DNA of 64,000 bases from Thamnaconus septentrionalis (GCA_009823395.1 CM020509.1:9289501-9353500); one strand, 5' to 3'; positions 1 to 12,937 are shown, counted from the first letter of the stretch. A program made the numbers and translations. Notes: generated from the sequence alone by a model not told the origin.

Positions 1-598
1 GTTTCTGTTACTGTGTCGATTTTTGGTGTTTTTTTTAGATGAACATCTCTGAAATGTGCGGTATAATTATATAAAAAGTAGAAATACACTGAATTGTGTG
101 CGTATGCGAACTGGTATGTGACGTCAGATTGCTTCAGCCAAACTCAGGAGTTGTATTTACAAATCCTGTCGGATTTTACTTACCTAACCTGGTTATAATG
201 TTCCTGATTTTTTTTGGACACACACCAAAAGTATTGAAAGTAATGAGCAGGTTTGAAAAATTTGAAAGAAAATCTTCTTGGCGTTGAAGATTTGCATCAG
301 CAGAAGGAGAAAAAAACATTCACAGGTGTGTCCATCAGAGCAGAATGCGACGTTGCAGCTGATGAGCCGTATTAAATGCACCCGCTGATGCTGTGAGACG
401 CCACTTCCTGCAGGACGGTGTCGACTGTGGGTCGCTGCGCTGCGGTGTGTAGCACTTGCTCAACAGACCAAGCTAGTCGAGAGACACGCTTCTTTGCCAC
501 GAAAACGTCAGGTAAGACAAGTACCCAATTTAATAAGGACGAAGATAACGTCACTTGAGTAAATCTCGACACGTTTTAAAAGATGGGTAGCTATGCGG
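1..598. other. Gene-free left edge
   Basis: I find no exon, RNA gene or recognisable repeat here. It is moderately AT-rich and lies upstream of the mid1ip1 promoter. The short open frames in it resemble no family I know. Confidence 0.5.
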
Positions 599-612
599 CC
601 ACCAGGTGGCAG
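599..612 (+). promoter_or_regulatory. Predicted CTCF core motif, upstream of mid1ip1
   Basis: The bases CCACCAGGTGGCAG match the CTCF core consensus CCASYAGRKGGCRS at every position. The site lies about 430 bp upstream of the inferred mid1ip1 start site. Occupancy cannot be judged from sequence. Confidence 0.55.
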
Positions 613-869
613 TGTAACGCAAGAAGAGAGACAGACACCGGCCGGCGGCCGTTCCTTGTCCGTGCTGGGACTGAGGTGTAACCGTACACCTGACGGAACT
701 GCTACCGCCACCCCTGCTGCTGCTGGTCCTGCTCCGTCTTGCATCGTTGGTTTTTTTTTTTACCCTCAAGCGGCAAACTGCTTGGAAATAAATTCGAAGT
801 AACCAAACGGGCACCGGTTAATGGCAGACAGGCCTTGACAAATACACCAGAGCCGAGAGCAGCTGTCGC

Positions 870-1040
870 CGAATCTCCCATTGGTCTATTTTGGATCAGA
901 CGCTACCCGGCCCCGCCCACATCTGCGCGTTGCCCAATCGGCTGCGGGGACACATGGTAGGTGGGCGGATTCCTTTGTGCTTTTATGTCGTGCTGCGCAC
1001 CCGGCGGATATATAAGCGGTGTTCGTGCGGCGCGGTGGCG
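870..1040 (+). promoter_or_regulatory. mid1ip1: mid1ip1 core promoter
   Basis: A TATA box (TATATAA, 1009-1015) sits in GC-rich DNA. Two CCAAT elements (an inverted ATTGG near 880-884 and a direct CCAAT near 934-938) and a CCCCGCCC GC box near 911-918 lie within 140 bp upstream. Transcription should start near 1040. Sequence after the TATA box leads into a GT donor at 1155, giving a short non-coding first exon. Confidence 0.7.
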
Positions 1041-1588
1041 GAGAAAATTGTCACTTTTCTTCCCGGTGGGTGGTGTGCGGAGCCCTGCGTGAACTTGGGT
1101 TATCGATACAGCAAGCCAAGGAAGCATATCCACGGGTCATACACCAAAAACCAGGTCGGTTTAATTAATTTTTATCCCGCCGTTTTGAGCTGATAGTTGG
1201 GTTGCTAACATCAGGAAGTCAAGGTCATTTTGACTTCATCCGGGCATTAAAACCTGGGGATTCTCGAAGAAATTAAGTGTATTTCCTTTACTTTTTTTGC
1301 GTAGTTGAATGTTTAGCCAGGTCCTTTGGGTAAGCATTCTTGTTGCATCCTCGTGTGTACATGGCGATGTCTCATTGAATATTTGAACCAAGATTTTCCT
1401 CCTGTGACTCTACTGCACCTCAGCCACTGCTCTGTCTGCATCCTCATGTTTCCTGTCTGCCTCCCCTGCAGATCTTCGAAAACTGCATTGACCGGCTCTG
1501 CCTGAACAGCTTCCACCTCCACCTGTCACTCAACGCACCAACGGCAACAGTCTTTTATTTCTAGAAAGGAGAAAAAAAAGGCTTAAAA
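1040..1588 (+). other. mid1ip1: mid1ip1 5' UTR: non-coding exon 1, intron, start of exon 2
   Basis: Exon 1 is about 1040-1154 and ends CAG before GTCGGT. The intron is 1155-1471 and ends in a polypyrimidine tract plus CCCCTGCAG. Exon 2 begins at 1472, about 117 nt before the start codon. An untranslated first exon followed by one coding exon is usual for the MID1IP1/THRSP family. The donor is weaker than consensus, so the exact boundary is inferred. Confidence 0.6.
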
Positions 1589-2158
1589 ATGATGCAGATC
1601 ATCAACGACTCGGCATGCAACAAGCACTCCCTCATCAACGTCATGCACCGCTTCATCGCGGCCGCCAACAACATGGACGAGACCATCATGGTGCCCAGCC
1701 TGCTGCGGGACGTGCCGCTGGAGGAGCAGCAGCAGCAGGCGGCGGCGGCGACGACGACGACAATGGGTGAGGTGGAGCCCAACAACAACCACGACAACAG
1801 CAACCAGGAGCTGTCGATACCCAGCAAGCAGAGGGACATGTACGAGCACTACCTGCTGCTCAAGTCCATCCGCAACGACATGGAGTGGGGTCTGCTGAAG
1901 AAGGAGATGAACAGCGGCGCCAGCTTCCTGGAGATAGCCGTCAAGCAGCAGCAGCAGGAAGAGGAGGAGCAGCAGAAGGTGCACAAGCAGCAGGGAGTGA
2001 GCGGGGAGCTGCTGCTGGAGGACAACTCGGACCTGGAGCACCAGTTCCACTACCACCTCAGGGGCCTGTTTGGGGTGCTCTCCAAGCTCACGCTGCAGGC
2101 CGACAACCTCACCAACAGATACAAGAGGGAGATCGGAGGCGGGAACTTCCTCAGATAG
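1589..2158 (+). CDS. mid1ip1: Mid1-interacting protein 1 (MIG12 / Spot14-like, gastrulation protein G12 type)
   Basis: This is a single-exon 189-residue protein, close to the roughly 183 residues of vertebrate MID1IP1. The diagnostic family blocks are present: an N-terminal MMQI start, KHSLINVMHRF, NNMDETIMVPSLLRDVPLE (about residues 27-45), RDMYEHYLLLKSIRNDMEWG (about 82-101) and a C-terminal block HQFHYHLRGL..LSKLT..NLTNRYK (about 152-178). Family knowledge: MIG12 and Spot14 form dimers that promote acetyl-CoA carboxylase polymerisation and lipogenesis, and MIG12 binds MID1 and stabilises microtubules. The zebrafish homologue G12 is expressed at gastrulation. The spacers between the blocks carry Gln, Ala/Thr and Glu homopolymer runs (about 46-60 and 119-130) that look lineage-specific. 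The N-terminal MDETIMVPSLL block looks closer to mid1ip1a/G12 than to mid1ip1b/l, but I am not certain of the paralogue letter. It is convergent with bcorl1, about 11 kb away. Confidence 0.94.
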   Translation: MMQIINDSACNKHSLINVMHRFIAAANNMDETIMVPSLLRDVPLEEQQQQAAAATTTTMGEVEPNNNHDNSNQELSIPSKQRDMYEHYLLLKSIRNDMEWGLLKKEMNSGASFLEIAVKQQQQEEEEQQKVHKQQGVSGELLLEDNSDLEHQFHYHLRGLFGVLSKLTLQADNLTNRYKREIGGGNFLR

Positions 2159-2581
2159 AGGAAACTCCCCAACACCCCTCCTCCACGCTCTTCTGCTTGA
2201 CTTGCACAGCGGGGCCTCTCCTCCTCCTCCTCCTCCTCCTCCACCTCCCTGACAGGCCCCGGCCAGCCAACGGTGAACTGACCAGACTTTAACCACTCGT
2301 CCCGACATCGCTGCCGTCGCACCCAAGCAGCGACACTCCCGACTGCACCCCGCCCCCCCCCCACCCAACCAAACATGCCACTGAAGCCGGTGACGCCCGC
2401 ACTCACTCGTCTCTTCCTGCACTCTCGGGTCAGGAAGCGACACGACGTGCCTGGTGGAGGTTTTAGCGAATCGGCGAGTTCCAAACGAAGCACAGCTCTG
2501 GTTTTCTGCACAAACCTGCACTGTCTCACCCGTTTTGTTAACGAAAATTTTTTTTCTCAGTTCAGTTTGACCCATATTGTG

Positions 2582-2587
2582 AATAAA
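2582..2587 (+). terminator. mid1ip1: Proximal poly(A) signal of mid1ip1
   Basis: An AATAAA hexamer about 425 nt after the stop codon is followed by T-rich sequence. It would give a short 3' UTR that includes a CTC-repeat tract near 2219-2242. Confidence 0.55.
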
Positions 2588-2916
2588 AAGATTCTGACGG
2601 TAGGAGAAATTGAATGCTGGTTATTCTGTCCCTCCTTTTTTTCTTAATTTTAATGATGAATTTAAATGACTTGACATTGACCCCACCCCACCCCACCCCC
2701 AGCCCCCTTCAAGAGGTTTTTAAATCTATACACTCTATTGCTGTAACATGGCGTGCCTTGACTCTTTTTATACCCTCATGCCCTGTTTCAGTGTCGTCCT
2801 CCTCGTCGTCCAGCTGCTTCAAACGCATCGTCATTGCTCATGATAAAATCAGCCATTTGTTTGTCCTTGTATATTTCAAAAACAATTTTATATTGAAACA
2901 GATGTGGTATAACTGA

Positions 2917-2922
2917 AATAAA
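2917..2922 (+). terminator. mid1ip1: Distal poly(A) signal of mid1ip1
   Basis: A second AATAAA (overlapping AAATAAATAA) lies about 760 nt after the stop, at the end of an AT-rich stretch typical of a vertebrate 3' UTR. Either signal or both may be used. Confidence 0.5.
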
Positions 2923-4025
2923 TAATTGGAAACTTTTACATTTTGCTTCCTTTTCTTGCCAAACAGGAAATGGTGTCACCACCAACCACTACACCCCCCA
3001 CCCAACCCCCTCCCCACAAGGTGTTTTTTCTTTTTCTTTTTCTAAATCACCACACGTGGGAAGACGAGGTGCAGTTCACTACGCAGTAACACTTAAAACG
3101 GTTTCCTTTTACGCAAGCCTGTTCTTAATTCAGTTGAATGGCCTTACGTAATAGTGTTCAAAGACTTGCGAGAGATCGTTGCGCTGTAGCTGAGTTTGAA
3201 CTCGCCTATTTTTTTTCTCACCTTATGCAAAAGCCGACACTTGCTCTCATTCAAATCAGCTGAGATGTGTTGCAGAACTTTGCACGAGTCCCCAGCAGCC
3301 TCTCGGGCTTCTCTGGCGCACTGCTAACAAAGCTCTGATCCATGGTAAACTTTCAATCCTTTTTTTTTTCCTTTAAAGTTTGAAAGTGGATGTGTGTTGT
3401 ATTTTTTTTTTTTTTAACGGGTTTGTTTTTCAGAATTGAAATACGCAGAGTGCCTTCAGTGTTAAAAATACCACCAACCCCAAAGAGTCATTTCCAATCC
3501 TGGGATAATTCCTCCACGCTAATCGGCTTCAGTTGTGTGAGTAACGACTAAAGAGGGTTGTAAAATGCAGCAGTGTAACAACACCTTTTAGGTCTAATGA
3601 AAGTATTTGTTTTGAGTTTAACAACCAGAAAACGTGGCCCAGTGAACGGCCTGTGTGGAGTTTTTGGGGTTTTTGCCTCCGTCGCATCAAAACAAAGTGT
3701 TTAGTGCAGCTTTGTCAATTTGAATTGTGCTTCAAAAGTTGTTGCTGCAGGACACCGCAGGTCCCCACCGAATGAAAGCTTCCCCTTAGCAACAGTTCCA
3801 GTGCAGCCAGCCAATACGATGGCGGCCCTGCTAACCCCCCCCACCTCCCCAACCCACGTGGCATAGAGGTGATTAAGGGATGGTATTGTGATATCGGACG
3901 TCCTGAACGAGGATGGACTTTATATTCCATATGACGAGGCGGTGCCACTCCTCAGATTGCAGCAGCCAGGTCGGCGAGGACAAGCGCTTCCATTTGAATG
4001 AAGTGCTGCGTAAGCCACCGTGGTC

Positions 4026-4053
4026 TCTTTCTTTCTTTCTTTCTTTCTTTCTT
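4026..4053. repeat. (TTTC)n microsatellite
   Basis: Seven or so tandem TTTC units lie in the intergenic region, followed by an A/T-rich tail. Confidence 0.9.
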
Positions 4054-5461
4054 ATTTTTTCTTCGCGCTCACAATAGCCCATTGAGACGGCCGCAAATCA
4101 AAATGGCTGTGCTGGTCAGCGAGCCCCTATAGATCGCTATGAAAAAGTGGGCCAGTCAAACGTGTGACAGCTGGTCAGGAAGCTTACGTGACCTGACGAG
4201 GAGATTACATTTTCAGGTTTGCCGCGTCTGTCGCACAAATCTATATATTCAGAACAAAAGCACACATTTAGAGTTTAGGGTTAAGGGAGCTGGTTGCCCC
4301 CCCCCCACCCCCCCATCACGTCGGCCAACCAAAAAAAAAGACAATGATTTCAGGTTTGAAACTGCAGCAGTCCAGCTGCATTTCAAGATTAATCATTTCC
4401 AGTGTTGGATGTTGTCGACTGTAAAAGCTCTAAAAGTGAAGGTTGATGCAGGAAGCACAGACCTTTTACCACTTTTTACAGTCTTTACATGTACTGCAGT
4501 CTCCACCTGGAAAAAGCATAGTCCCAAAACGCACTGAGATTAAGACATGCCTAGACTACTGCTGCTGTTGTATGGAGTTATTGTGAGTTGAGATTATTCT
4601 ATTGAATAGGTGATCTCTTCTCAAATATTTGAATTTAAGTTAGTTGCCTTTTCTATTGCACATGCTTGCCAAACACAAAGAGAAACACAGCCTCCGTTGG
4701 GCCGTTTGAACCCTGACAGCTGCTCAAGATTCACTTTTATGTCCCCAGAAACCTGAGCGCAACTGAGGTGCAACTCCTCAGCGCTCCTCTGCTTCAGATG
4801 AGAAGTGACTGACTTCGTCACGCGCGTCATTTTTATGAAAAGTTTCTTTCAAAGTCCAAAGAATTGCAATTGCCAAATTGTGTCATGCACGCAACAAAGA
4901 ATCCCGCTGACGTAAGAGAAATACAGCTTGTGAAGACACGAATTGTGGGACGAGCTCTGTGATATTATTGCGAGGGCTCGCGGCTGCTCTGATGAGACAT
5001 GCATCCTGGATACAAACAGAAGTTGTGCTGTTTGCTTCTGCTCCTCCAGACAGAGCCACCTGTCTGAGGCAAAGAAAACTCCTAACAGCAAATTTTTATT
5101 CCGTCATGAAGTTCATCACCCAGACTGAGAGGTGATGGTTAACATCACTATTAAAAAAAAAAAAGCTATTTCATATCTCTTGAGCTGGACACAGGCATAC
5201 AATAAACAATTAAAGTGGCTGCCACACCTTCAGCCTGTTTGCTCTTATCAGCAGGTCACACTGCTCAGGTCTGCGCCAGCGGAGCTGCTCCCTGAGTAAA
5301 CTGCAGGGTTGATCGGCAGTGCTCAGCGCACACACCCGACCCCACACCTCGTAGTGTTTACCTCCTAGTTAACGAATATCGCTGTTTGCTTTGGGACAAA
5401 TCATCATTACGCTGCACCACCCTTGATATATTTCATTAAGGTTTTTTTTTTTTTGCCTTAA

Positions 5462-5710
5462 AGGTTCAGTGTGTAAAATTTGGCTTGATTTATGATTTTC
5501 ATATTGGCAACGGCTTAACATACTGCCCATAAATATAAGTGTATACTCCTAATACAATAAAAGTAATTTGGTTTTCCTACCCTTAGAACAGTTAACATAT
5601 AGTTAGCAGTTAGCTGCCATCTTGTGCCGCCTGGGATTTCAGGAAGCCTGCTCGACAGTGTCGAAAATGGCTCTCAGGCAGGCAACCAGGCAATCCTACA
5701 CATTGGACCT
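5462..5710. mobile_element. Small TTAA-flanked MITE
   Basis: A 249-bp segment is bounded on both sides by TTAA (5458-5461 and 5711-5714), the target duplication expected of piggyBac- or Kolobok-type transposition. The ends are imperfect terminal inverted repeats: the left starts AGGTTCAGTGTGTAAAATTT, and the right, read in reverse, starts AGGTCCAATGTGTAGGATTG. It is too short for a transposase and is therefore non-autonomous. The superfamily is inferred from the TTAA target only. Confidence 0.75.
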
Positions 5711-8700
5711 TTAACAGTATAAAGTCCCATCTCCTCAACAAAAATGGTTATAGTTACGCTCCAGCAGCCAGACTCTCCCTTCCTGGCAGAGTTCAGCCTG
5801 CTTCCAGCGACACTGTTGCTCCACACAACAGGTTGGTTCTTGTGATGCCTGCAGCCCACGCACGTTGCTTGGCATCACATCGGTGCAAATAAAAAAACCC
5901 AACTGTCTCATGTGAGAGGCAGCAGAGTCGCGGCTAGGGCCTTCCACAATATGGCGCCTTGTGCCCAGCGGGTTATGAGAGGCGTTGTGCCGGCTGATGT
6001 CGTTAGCGCTGCTGCGGCAAAAGAGCAGCATTGACGGAGGGGGGGTTGGGTGAGGATGTTCTGCGAGTGGTTTGGCTTAGCGGGTATGACCGGCGGGACG
6101 TATGATATCAAGGTAGATTTATCTACGCTTAAATTGATTAGAGGTTGTTATGTAAACTCTGCATCAGCATGGGTTTTTCCACCAATAATTTGTCTGCAGC
6201 CTGCGAACAAACATCCCCATCTCGGAATGAGAGGAGTCAGCTGGCAGCGTGCTGGTGGAGCATGCGGCTCTGGGAATCAGCCACGTGTGATGTCACGAAG
6301 GGGCAACGATACCTCGGTTACGTAACAGACGTTCCTTTTTACCCCTCTCCAACATGTGGAGGTTGCGTCAATGTAAACAGGACGTTAAGACCTGGAGAGT
6401 TTTTTCTTTTGGAGGCTGTAAACAGAGGGTTAAAATGTGGTTTGGTGAAGTTGATTAATGAATTAACGAATAATGCAAGTATACTGAACATGGATGGAAA
6501 AATAAAAACGTTGAAAAAATGTATTTCCAATTTAAAAAAAAAGGCAAATTTAGATTAGAGAAAGACCACATTTATAAAAGAAAGTGGACTAGAATGCCTA
6601 ATCTCTTACTGCATCTGTGCTTTGTGCTGCAATCAATCTTATATTGAAAGTGCTGCCCCTCTTTTCTCCGATGCTGGCAAGACTTTCACGCAGGTTTTAA
6701 GTCGTTCATGTTCAGCATATTTCCTGTGCCGCTGGTACGACCGGGCAACATTCAAACTGCCGCGCTCCCACAATTTAACACTGCTGCTTTAATAAGGTCT
6801 CTGCATTAATACACGAAAATGACCCCATCCTTGAATTCAGTGGTTGTCTTGGAGTTTCATTTCCTAAAAGAGCTCCCGTCAAGCCTCCTTGACATCTGCG
6901 AGCGTCAGCCTCTTTGTCTGGTCGGTGGCTGCAGTGGGAACACTGTGTTCCCTCCATGTTCCCTCAGACGGAGGAGTTCCCACAGAACCCCAACAGCCGC
7001 CCCTCCCACTCTTTCTCCTTGACTTGATGAGACCACAACTGGCCCAGCTGCTTGTTCTCTGTTTAGAAAGAACGCTTTTTGTTGTTATTTTATGGTTGGA
7101 AGGCTCGCATACTTTAGCAACTCTCTCCTCTGGGCTGCAGACGAAGAGAAATAATGAAAACTGTGAGGTTGTTTTTTTATCGTACCAGGAAAAATTGCAG
7201 CGCGACCACAGCTGCTATCATTCCCCCCCGTCCCCTCTGCCATTGCCGGCGAGTGTCACATCACGATCGCCATGGCATGTGTGTGTCTGTGTGTGAGCGC
7301 GCTCGCTCCACAAAGAGCGTTGGGAGGAATGCTTGAGGTTACATAAGAGGCGAGTGGGTGTGGAGTCCAGCTGGAGCAGCTTACAGCCTGACACAGGCCT
7401 TCCCTGGAAGAGAACAATCCCCCCCCCTTCCCGACACTACCCCTCCTTCTTCCTGCCCTCTTTCTCCCGCAGCTCACCCACATGTAAGTCTTTCCCATTA
7501 CGAACTGCGTTTGTAGGTCAGCTCAACCTCCCGTCATGTGTGCATTTAATCAGGTCTTGCTGGTCTGGTGCTGCGCCACAGATCGCTTTTGGCTATGTAT
7601 TTTTAAAAGGCGAGCCTGCCAGAAGGAGAAGAAACTGAGTGAAAACTAGAATCCCACTTTAAAAAACAAAAAATCCAGTGGCAGACCAAAGTCAAATTTC
7701 ACTTCAAGTGCAATGTTGCATTTCACAATAAGGATCAATACCAGCGATTGATGACTCGAGGCCGTCACGTTCCCCTGTTTGGATTGAGTGTTGTTGTGGC
7801 TTTGACTTAAAAACAGATCGATGAATGTGATGAACTTGCGAAGAGCAACAAATTACAAGCACCCAAATGGACAAATGAGAAATTCCACTTGTTTCTCAAG
7901 ATGCATCAATTTTGGGAAACAGTTTTTTTTCAATGTTTGTGAAAATCTGTTTCTGCAGTGCAGCTTAAGCTTTCCAAGAGGTTCTCGTTCTAGTCTTTAA
8001 AAAAGTAAATATAGATTTCACTTTGTTAACGATGCATTAGAATACGCGAAGGCTCCTCTGCAGAGTCTATAAAACACTTGGACATGGTGTAGAAGTTGAG
8101 GCAACTGGACTGGTTTTGCTCTTGAAGGCGTTTGGCCTCTCATCTGCATGAGCACAAAATAAGGAATCAAATTTAAATTGGACCACAAAAAAAAAAAGAG
8201 CCAGTTATTGCGATAAAAACAGCAATGGATGACTGTTAAAGCACATCCAAACATTTAAACAAAACTCGTCAAAATAGCATTAAAAATGAAATAAGAATCG
8301 TCAGTGTGGACGTGTGGACGTGCTGTTGGTGTGGAGTTCTTCTCCCGGCGCCGAGCCACCGTGCGCACAGGTTGCTGAGCGGAGACACGCTGGTTATCAC
8401 AGGCAGGTACGTGATAAACATCAGCCGCTCTCTGTATGACACGGTCAGCGGTTGCCACGGCCAGATAGCAGACGGGAGTTCTCTGCAGGTCAGCACCCAC
8501 GTCCGGCCCGAGGCGGAGGCTGAATCTAATCTAATCTCCGAGACAATGACATGGCTGTGTGCACGGGCGCGCCCGCGAGCGTGCACGGAGCACAATCCAT
8601 AGACAGCAGCGGGGATCACACAGGCCCACATCACAGTGCGGTGCGGTGCAGGGTGTGTTTGCCAGTAGGTGTTTACACAATGATGCTTCTCATTCAACCC

Positions 8701-11700
8701 CCCACCCCCAAAAAAAAAGTGCCTCGTGGAGGTTCGTTCTCATGCATTTTCTGGTTGTTCAAATTTGATTTAGGATATCGTGTGGTGCACCAGAGGATTA
8801 ATTGTTGGTTGCACGGTTGACACTAACTCTGCACAGCCTTGCAGGGAAAGTCTGAAACATCAGCCATGTACCTGCTGTTTGTTTTGACCTCTGTCCGCTA
8901 AGTTAAAACTTCAACAGCATTTTATTATGTTGCATGTAGCTGGCGATACATCCGCCCCGGTACCTCTGACACTTTAATAGCTCCCAGCTGTGACTCATTG
9001 CTCTATTTCAACGCCTGTTCACAAATACAGGAAACTTTTTTTTACCAACAAAGGAAATTTCGCATGTTTGGGTATTCTGCATGTCTTCAGTGTCTTGCCA
9101 GTGGAGCACTAATGGGAAGAAAAACAATGTTTGGAAAGAGTAAGTCTTCCAGGAGTCAGTTGCACGAGTCATCTGTCAACAATCACAATCACAATCAGGC
9201 GGACCAATCAGATTTTCCTCCGCCAGCTGACCCAAATAACAGCAGGCTGATTTTTTTTTCCTATTAGTCCGAGTGACAACATGATTTGGATGTTGCTGCC
9301 CTTTGGCAAAGGTTTAGCTCTGCCAAAGCTGTTTGGTGGACGAGAGAAAAAAAATCTTTTCTACTTAGAAAAAGCCTTCTGTGCTGTTTTTTTTGTTCCA
9401 GTCCTCAGTAAAACGACCAGACGCCTGGTACACCTCGCTAATTGTCTCATTTAGTTTCAGTGGCAGCAGCTTATTGCAGTACCTTTTTTCACTTTGTCTT
9501 CTTCCACATCGTATGCTTTCATTTCAACCTAAAAAAAAAAACCTGATGGGTTTCACCAGAATGGCTTTAGTTCAGAATGTTTCAAGAAGGACCTGCTAGC
9601 TTTCAGATTCCAGAAATCTCAGTGATTGCAGCTACTGCCCTGAATTTGCACTCAAATGATTAACACTTTTAGAAGCAACATGTTTCACCTCAGTGTCTCT
9701 CCTGCTGTCTTCATTTTCAAATGACCTTAGGGCCACACGGTTGCATTGTGTCCTTGACTCGCCGTCTCTACGTCGGTGCCAGAAGCATTGGCTGCATGCA
9801 GGTGCGAAGTGGATGTCTGGGCACAGTCGACATCTTTGCAATGCGTCGTGGTGCCATTTTCTCTCTTGTTTATATTTAGAGCTCCGGGAGTGAGAAGAGA
9901 GCCAAAGATAAAACTGGACCATAAACCTTAGGATGCACTTTGATTTATTGTTGTTTCCACCGACCGATATGATGCAGACTCCTGCTGCCTGCCCTGGCAG
10001 AGGAGGAGAGACACAGCATTGATCGAGAAGCTGCAGATGAAAACAAGTGGTGCGACGGTGACTCGGGCCGGAACGCTCCATTTCAGTCAGTCAGTTCACA
10101 AGGTTCGTTGGTTTGTGTTTAAGATTCTGATCAGCTGCTCGAGAAAAGGGCATTACAGCGAGTGGTTTTTGAATAAAAGGGGGGACGGACAGAAAAGGAA
10201 GTGCCCGGGCTGAATCATTACATGCGAGCTCAGTGAGCGGGACTTCCTGTTTCCATGGTTCTGTTTCAGAGCGGTTATGTAACCCTGCGCTTAGTGCCGC
10301 TAACGGAGACAAACAGCTTTTGCTTGGCAGGAGCAAATAAAGCGAAGGAGGAACCTCCTGACAGCCTGGCCGTGTTCATCAGAACAGATTCTCAAATGGT
10401 GATCAGTCTACCACAAAATGATAAACAGCGGCGGAACAGGCCAGATAACCCTGAATTTGATCACATTTAAATCGTCATCGGCAGAGAATAAGGTGACAAA
10501 GAGCGAACATTTAACATTAGAAGCTCCCATATTTAACATTTTCAAATCTTCCGGTAAAGCAATTTGATATGACTTTTTTTCCCGAAAAGAAATAAAACTA
10601 GGCATCTGTTTACAGCCTCCAGAGACAATTTTTAAAATCTAGTTGCTAAAACCGGTCCTTTGTTGGACTTTTCATGTTTGGAAAGGGGCAAAAACCAGAC
10701 GAGATGATCAGGCGGGTTGTATACACTGCATGCGGGGTGTGGTCAATTTACATAGAAAAAGTATCAGTGCTCTTTGTGACATCACAAATGGGATGTTCTT
10801 CAGAGCAGTGGGTCCTAAGACACTTTCTGAAAATGTAATTTTTTCCAGAAATTTTCAGAAAGTGTGTTCAGAAAAATTAAGCTACACACCGATTTTCCTT
10901 ATTTCAGGGAAGTGTCAAAAAGCTTTATTGGTAGCAAGTGAATATTGCATAACAAGGGACCGTGAAGGAGTCGTTTGTGTTTTGTTGCTTTCTCACACTT
11001 CCCCTTTGTGTCTGTGTGCACAGACAATGCTGAGCCCCAGCCGACAGCCAGGCCTCCCTTCCTTCTTTGCATGTCAGTCTGTCAGTAGGTCTTGAGCAAA
11101 CTTGCCCTTATTTTCCACCAATCGCACACCATTGGCCTACTACCCAGGCATCCAATGAGGGCCCAGACGTGACAGGGGCTTGTTCAGCAGAGGGCGGCCC
11201 TCCGAGAGCTCAACTGCCCACATGATGTAATAAGGCCCCAATTTACAGGACAGTCAAAAATTCCCCGCTTTGAAACACAATCCTCTGGAACAGCCCGGAC
11301 CATCCTGATGCCACCGGGATGTTTACCGCAAGCAACCACAAACACAATTATTTATGAGCCCATTAGTGCAAAGTTTCGATACAGCTTTAAAGATCTTTTT
11401 TTTAGAACCCTTACTTTAAAAGAAAAGAAAAAAAAAAAAATCAGCCGAGCCATTCCGCCCACAGTTTGGAATGCGACACAGCCCCATGTTTTTCCCTCTG
11501 GATGGTGAACTGTAGTAACCCTTTGGGGGCTTCACAGGTTCCAGTGTAGTGTAAGTACCATTTGTACCCGGGGGGCCATGTAAGGGGCTCGGGGGTCAGT
11601 GTAACGGAACATCTCCGTGTTTTACAGTCACTCTGAGGAATGAGACGACCTGAGCTCGACCCTCTACTAACACTGTCAGATGTGGAAAACGGCTTTAAAT

Positions 11701-12137
11701 TTAGATATTTTACAAAACATTTCACTGTTGTTGTTGTTTTTAACGGTTACAAATTAATGCCTCTATCAGGCCAATTTGAAAACAATTTACAGTTCACCTT
11801 CAGCTCATCACCCTTACAATATGTTTTTGTTGTCATGATATGGTTTAACCGAACATCCCTTTTTTGTTTGGTGAATCAGTTGGCAGAAAGTGCCTCACAT
11901 GATGTCATGTCGCCCCTTCATATTTTGCGGGAGTTTCCTGTTTTGTTTCTTTTGGCAGCCTCATCAAATGGCCTTGTGTCAATGTTATCCTGTTATCCAT
12001 GTGTGATGTTGCGTAAACAGCCAAGCCCCCTCAGCCAGCCAAGCCCCCAAAAGTCACAAGCAACATGTTATCCCAAGCGCAGGGACAAACGGACAGCCGA
12101 TCGATTGTCGCTCGGATCACTTTGTTTGCCGTCGTTG

Positions 12138-12151
12138 CTGCCCCCTAGTGG
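12138..12151 (-). promoter_or_regulatory. Predicted CTCF core motif, mid1ip1-bcorl1 spacer
   Basis: On the minus strand the bases CCACTAGGGGGCAG match the CTCF core consensus at every position. The site lies between two convergent genes and points in the opposite direction to the motif at 599-612. Confidence 0.55.
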
Positions 12152-12931
12152 ACGGATTCAAACCAACGCGTCCGTCCGGCGAACGGGTTTCAACACGACC
12201 TGGCCGAGCAGGGAGCAACCGGAATGTAGTTCCTCAAACTGAACCGCGCAGTTCACCTTGAAATGTAAAGGGGCAAGTGCAGCCTTGTTCGCCCAAACCA
12301 AACACGGCCTTCAGCTGACACAAGTCACTGGTTATCCCAGACCAAATTGGGCTGTGACTGCAAAAACCACTGGGCATTTCAGTAGGCTGGTCTGGCTCTG
12401 GTTGCGGGAGTAGCTGTGTTGTTTACGCAAAAACACTTCGAAAACAAGCAAGGTGACCTTGAAATTAAAATGCAAGTCAGCATTCAAAATGTGAAGGCAT
12501 AGATGTAATTGGATAAGGTCAATATTCATTTATATAGATTTAGATTACACCTGCTCTGCTGTTTGTTTTGTACATTCTGACTTTCCTTCAACGTGTCAGC
12601 GCCAGAGCTCAACCCAGGTGATGTTGAAACGGCGCCAGTGTGAGTGCTTAGTGTGTATCTAATTCTAGAGGGAAACCCTGTTATGTAATTACCTTAATAG
12701 AATAAGTGAATCAGGGCCGTCAGCACCAGATATAGACCAGCGGGGTTTTAGTCTTTTTTTTTTCTTCTTCTTTTTTTTTTAAAAGTGTGTGTTCACATTA
12801 AAACCACGATTTCTGACCTATATTAGTGACCCAACGGGGAAATATGACTCACAGCCATCCCGGACTCATTCCTGTTAGCAGCCAATCCAAACGTCATTTC
12901 ACACGGTTGAGTCTCGTCATCTTAAATATCT

Positions 12932-12937
12932 TTTATT
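12932..12937 (-). terminator. bcorl1: Candidate distal poly(A) signal of bcorl1
   Basis: Minus-strand AATAAA (TTTATT on the plus strand) about 1.36 kb after the bcorl1 stop codon. It would imply a long 3' UTR that includes TTC and CT-rich tracts. I cannot choose between it and the nearer signal at 14049-14054. Confidence 0.35.

Larger units (their letters stand above)
2930..12920. other. Intergenic desert between mid1ip1 and bcorl1
   Basis: About 10 kb between two convergent genes holds no exon I can support. It contains a TTTC microsatellite, a TTAA-flanked MITE, two fragments of a dispersed repeat family (about 6395-6445 and 10605-10650), a palindromic motif near 10779, a near-match CTCF motif (11184-11197) and a perfect CTCF motif (12138-12151). 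Open frames here are short and lack family resemblance. Conserved enhancers could be present but cannot be seen without comparison. Confidence 0.5.

Noticed and set aside
1583..2575. 330-codon open frame antisense to mid1ip1
   Set aside because: It is an antisense shadow of a GC-rich repeat-containing gene, with no family resemblance.
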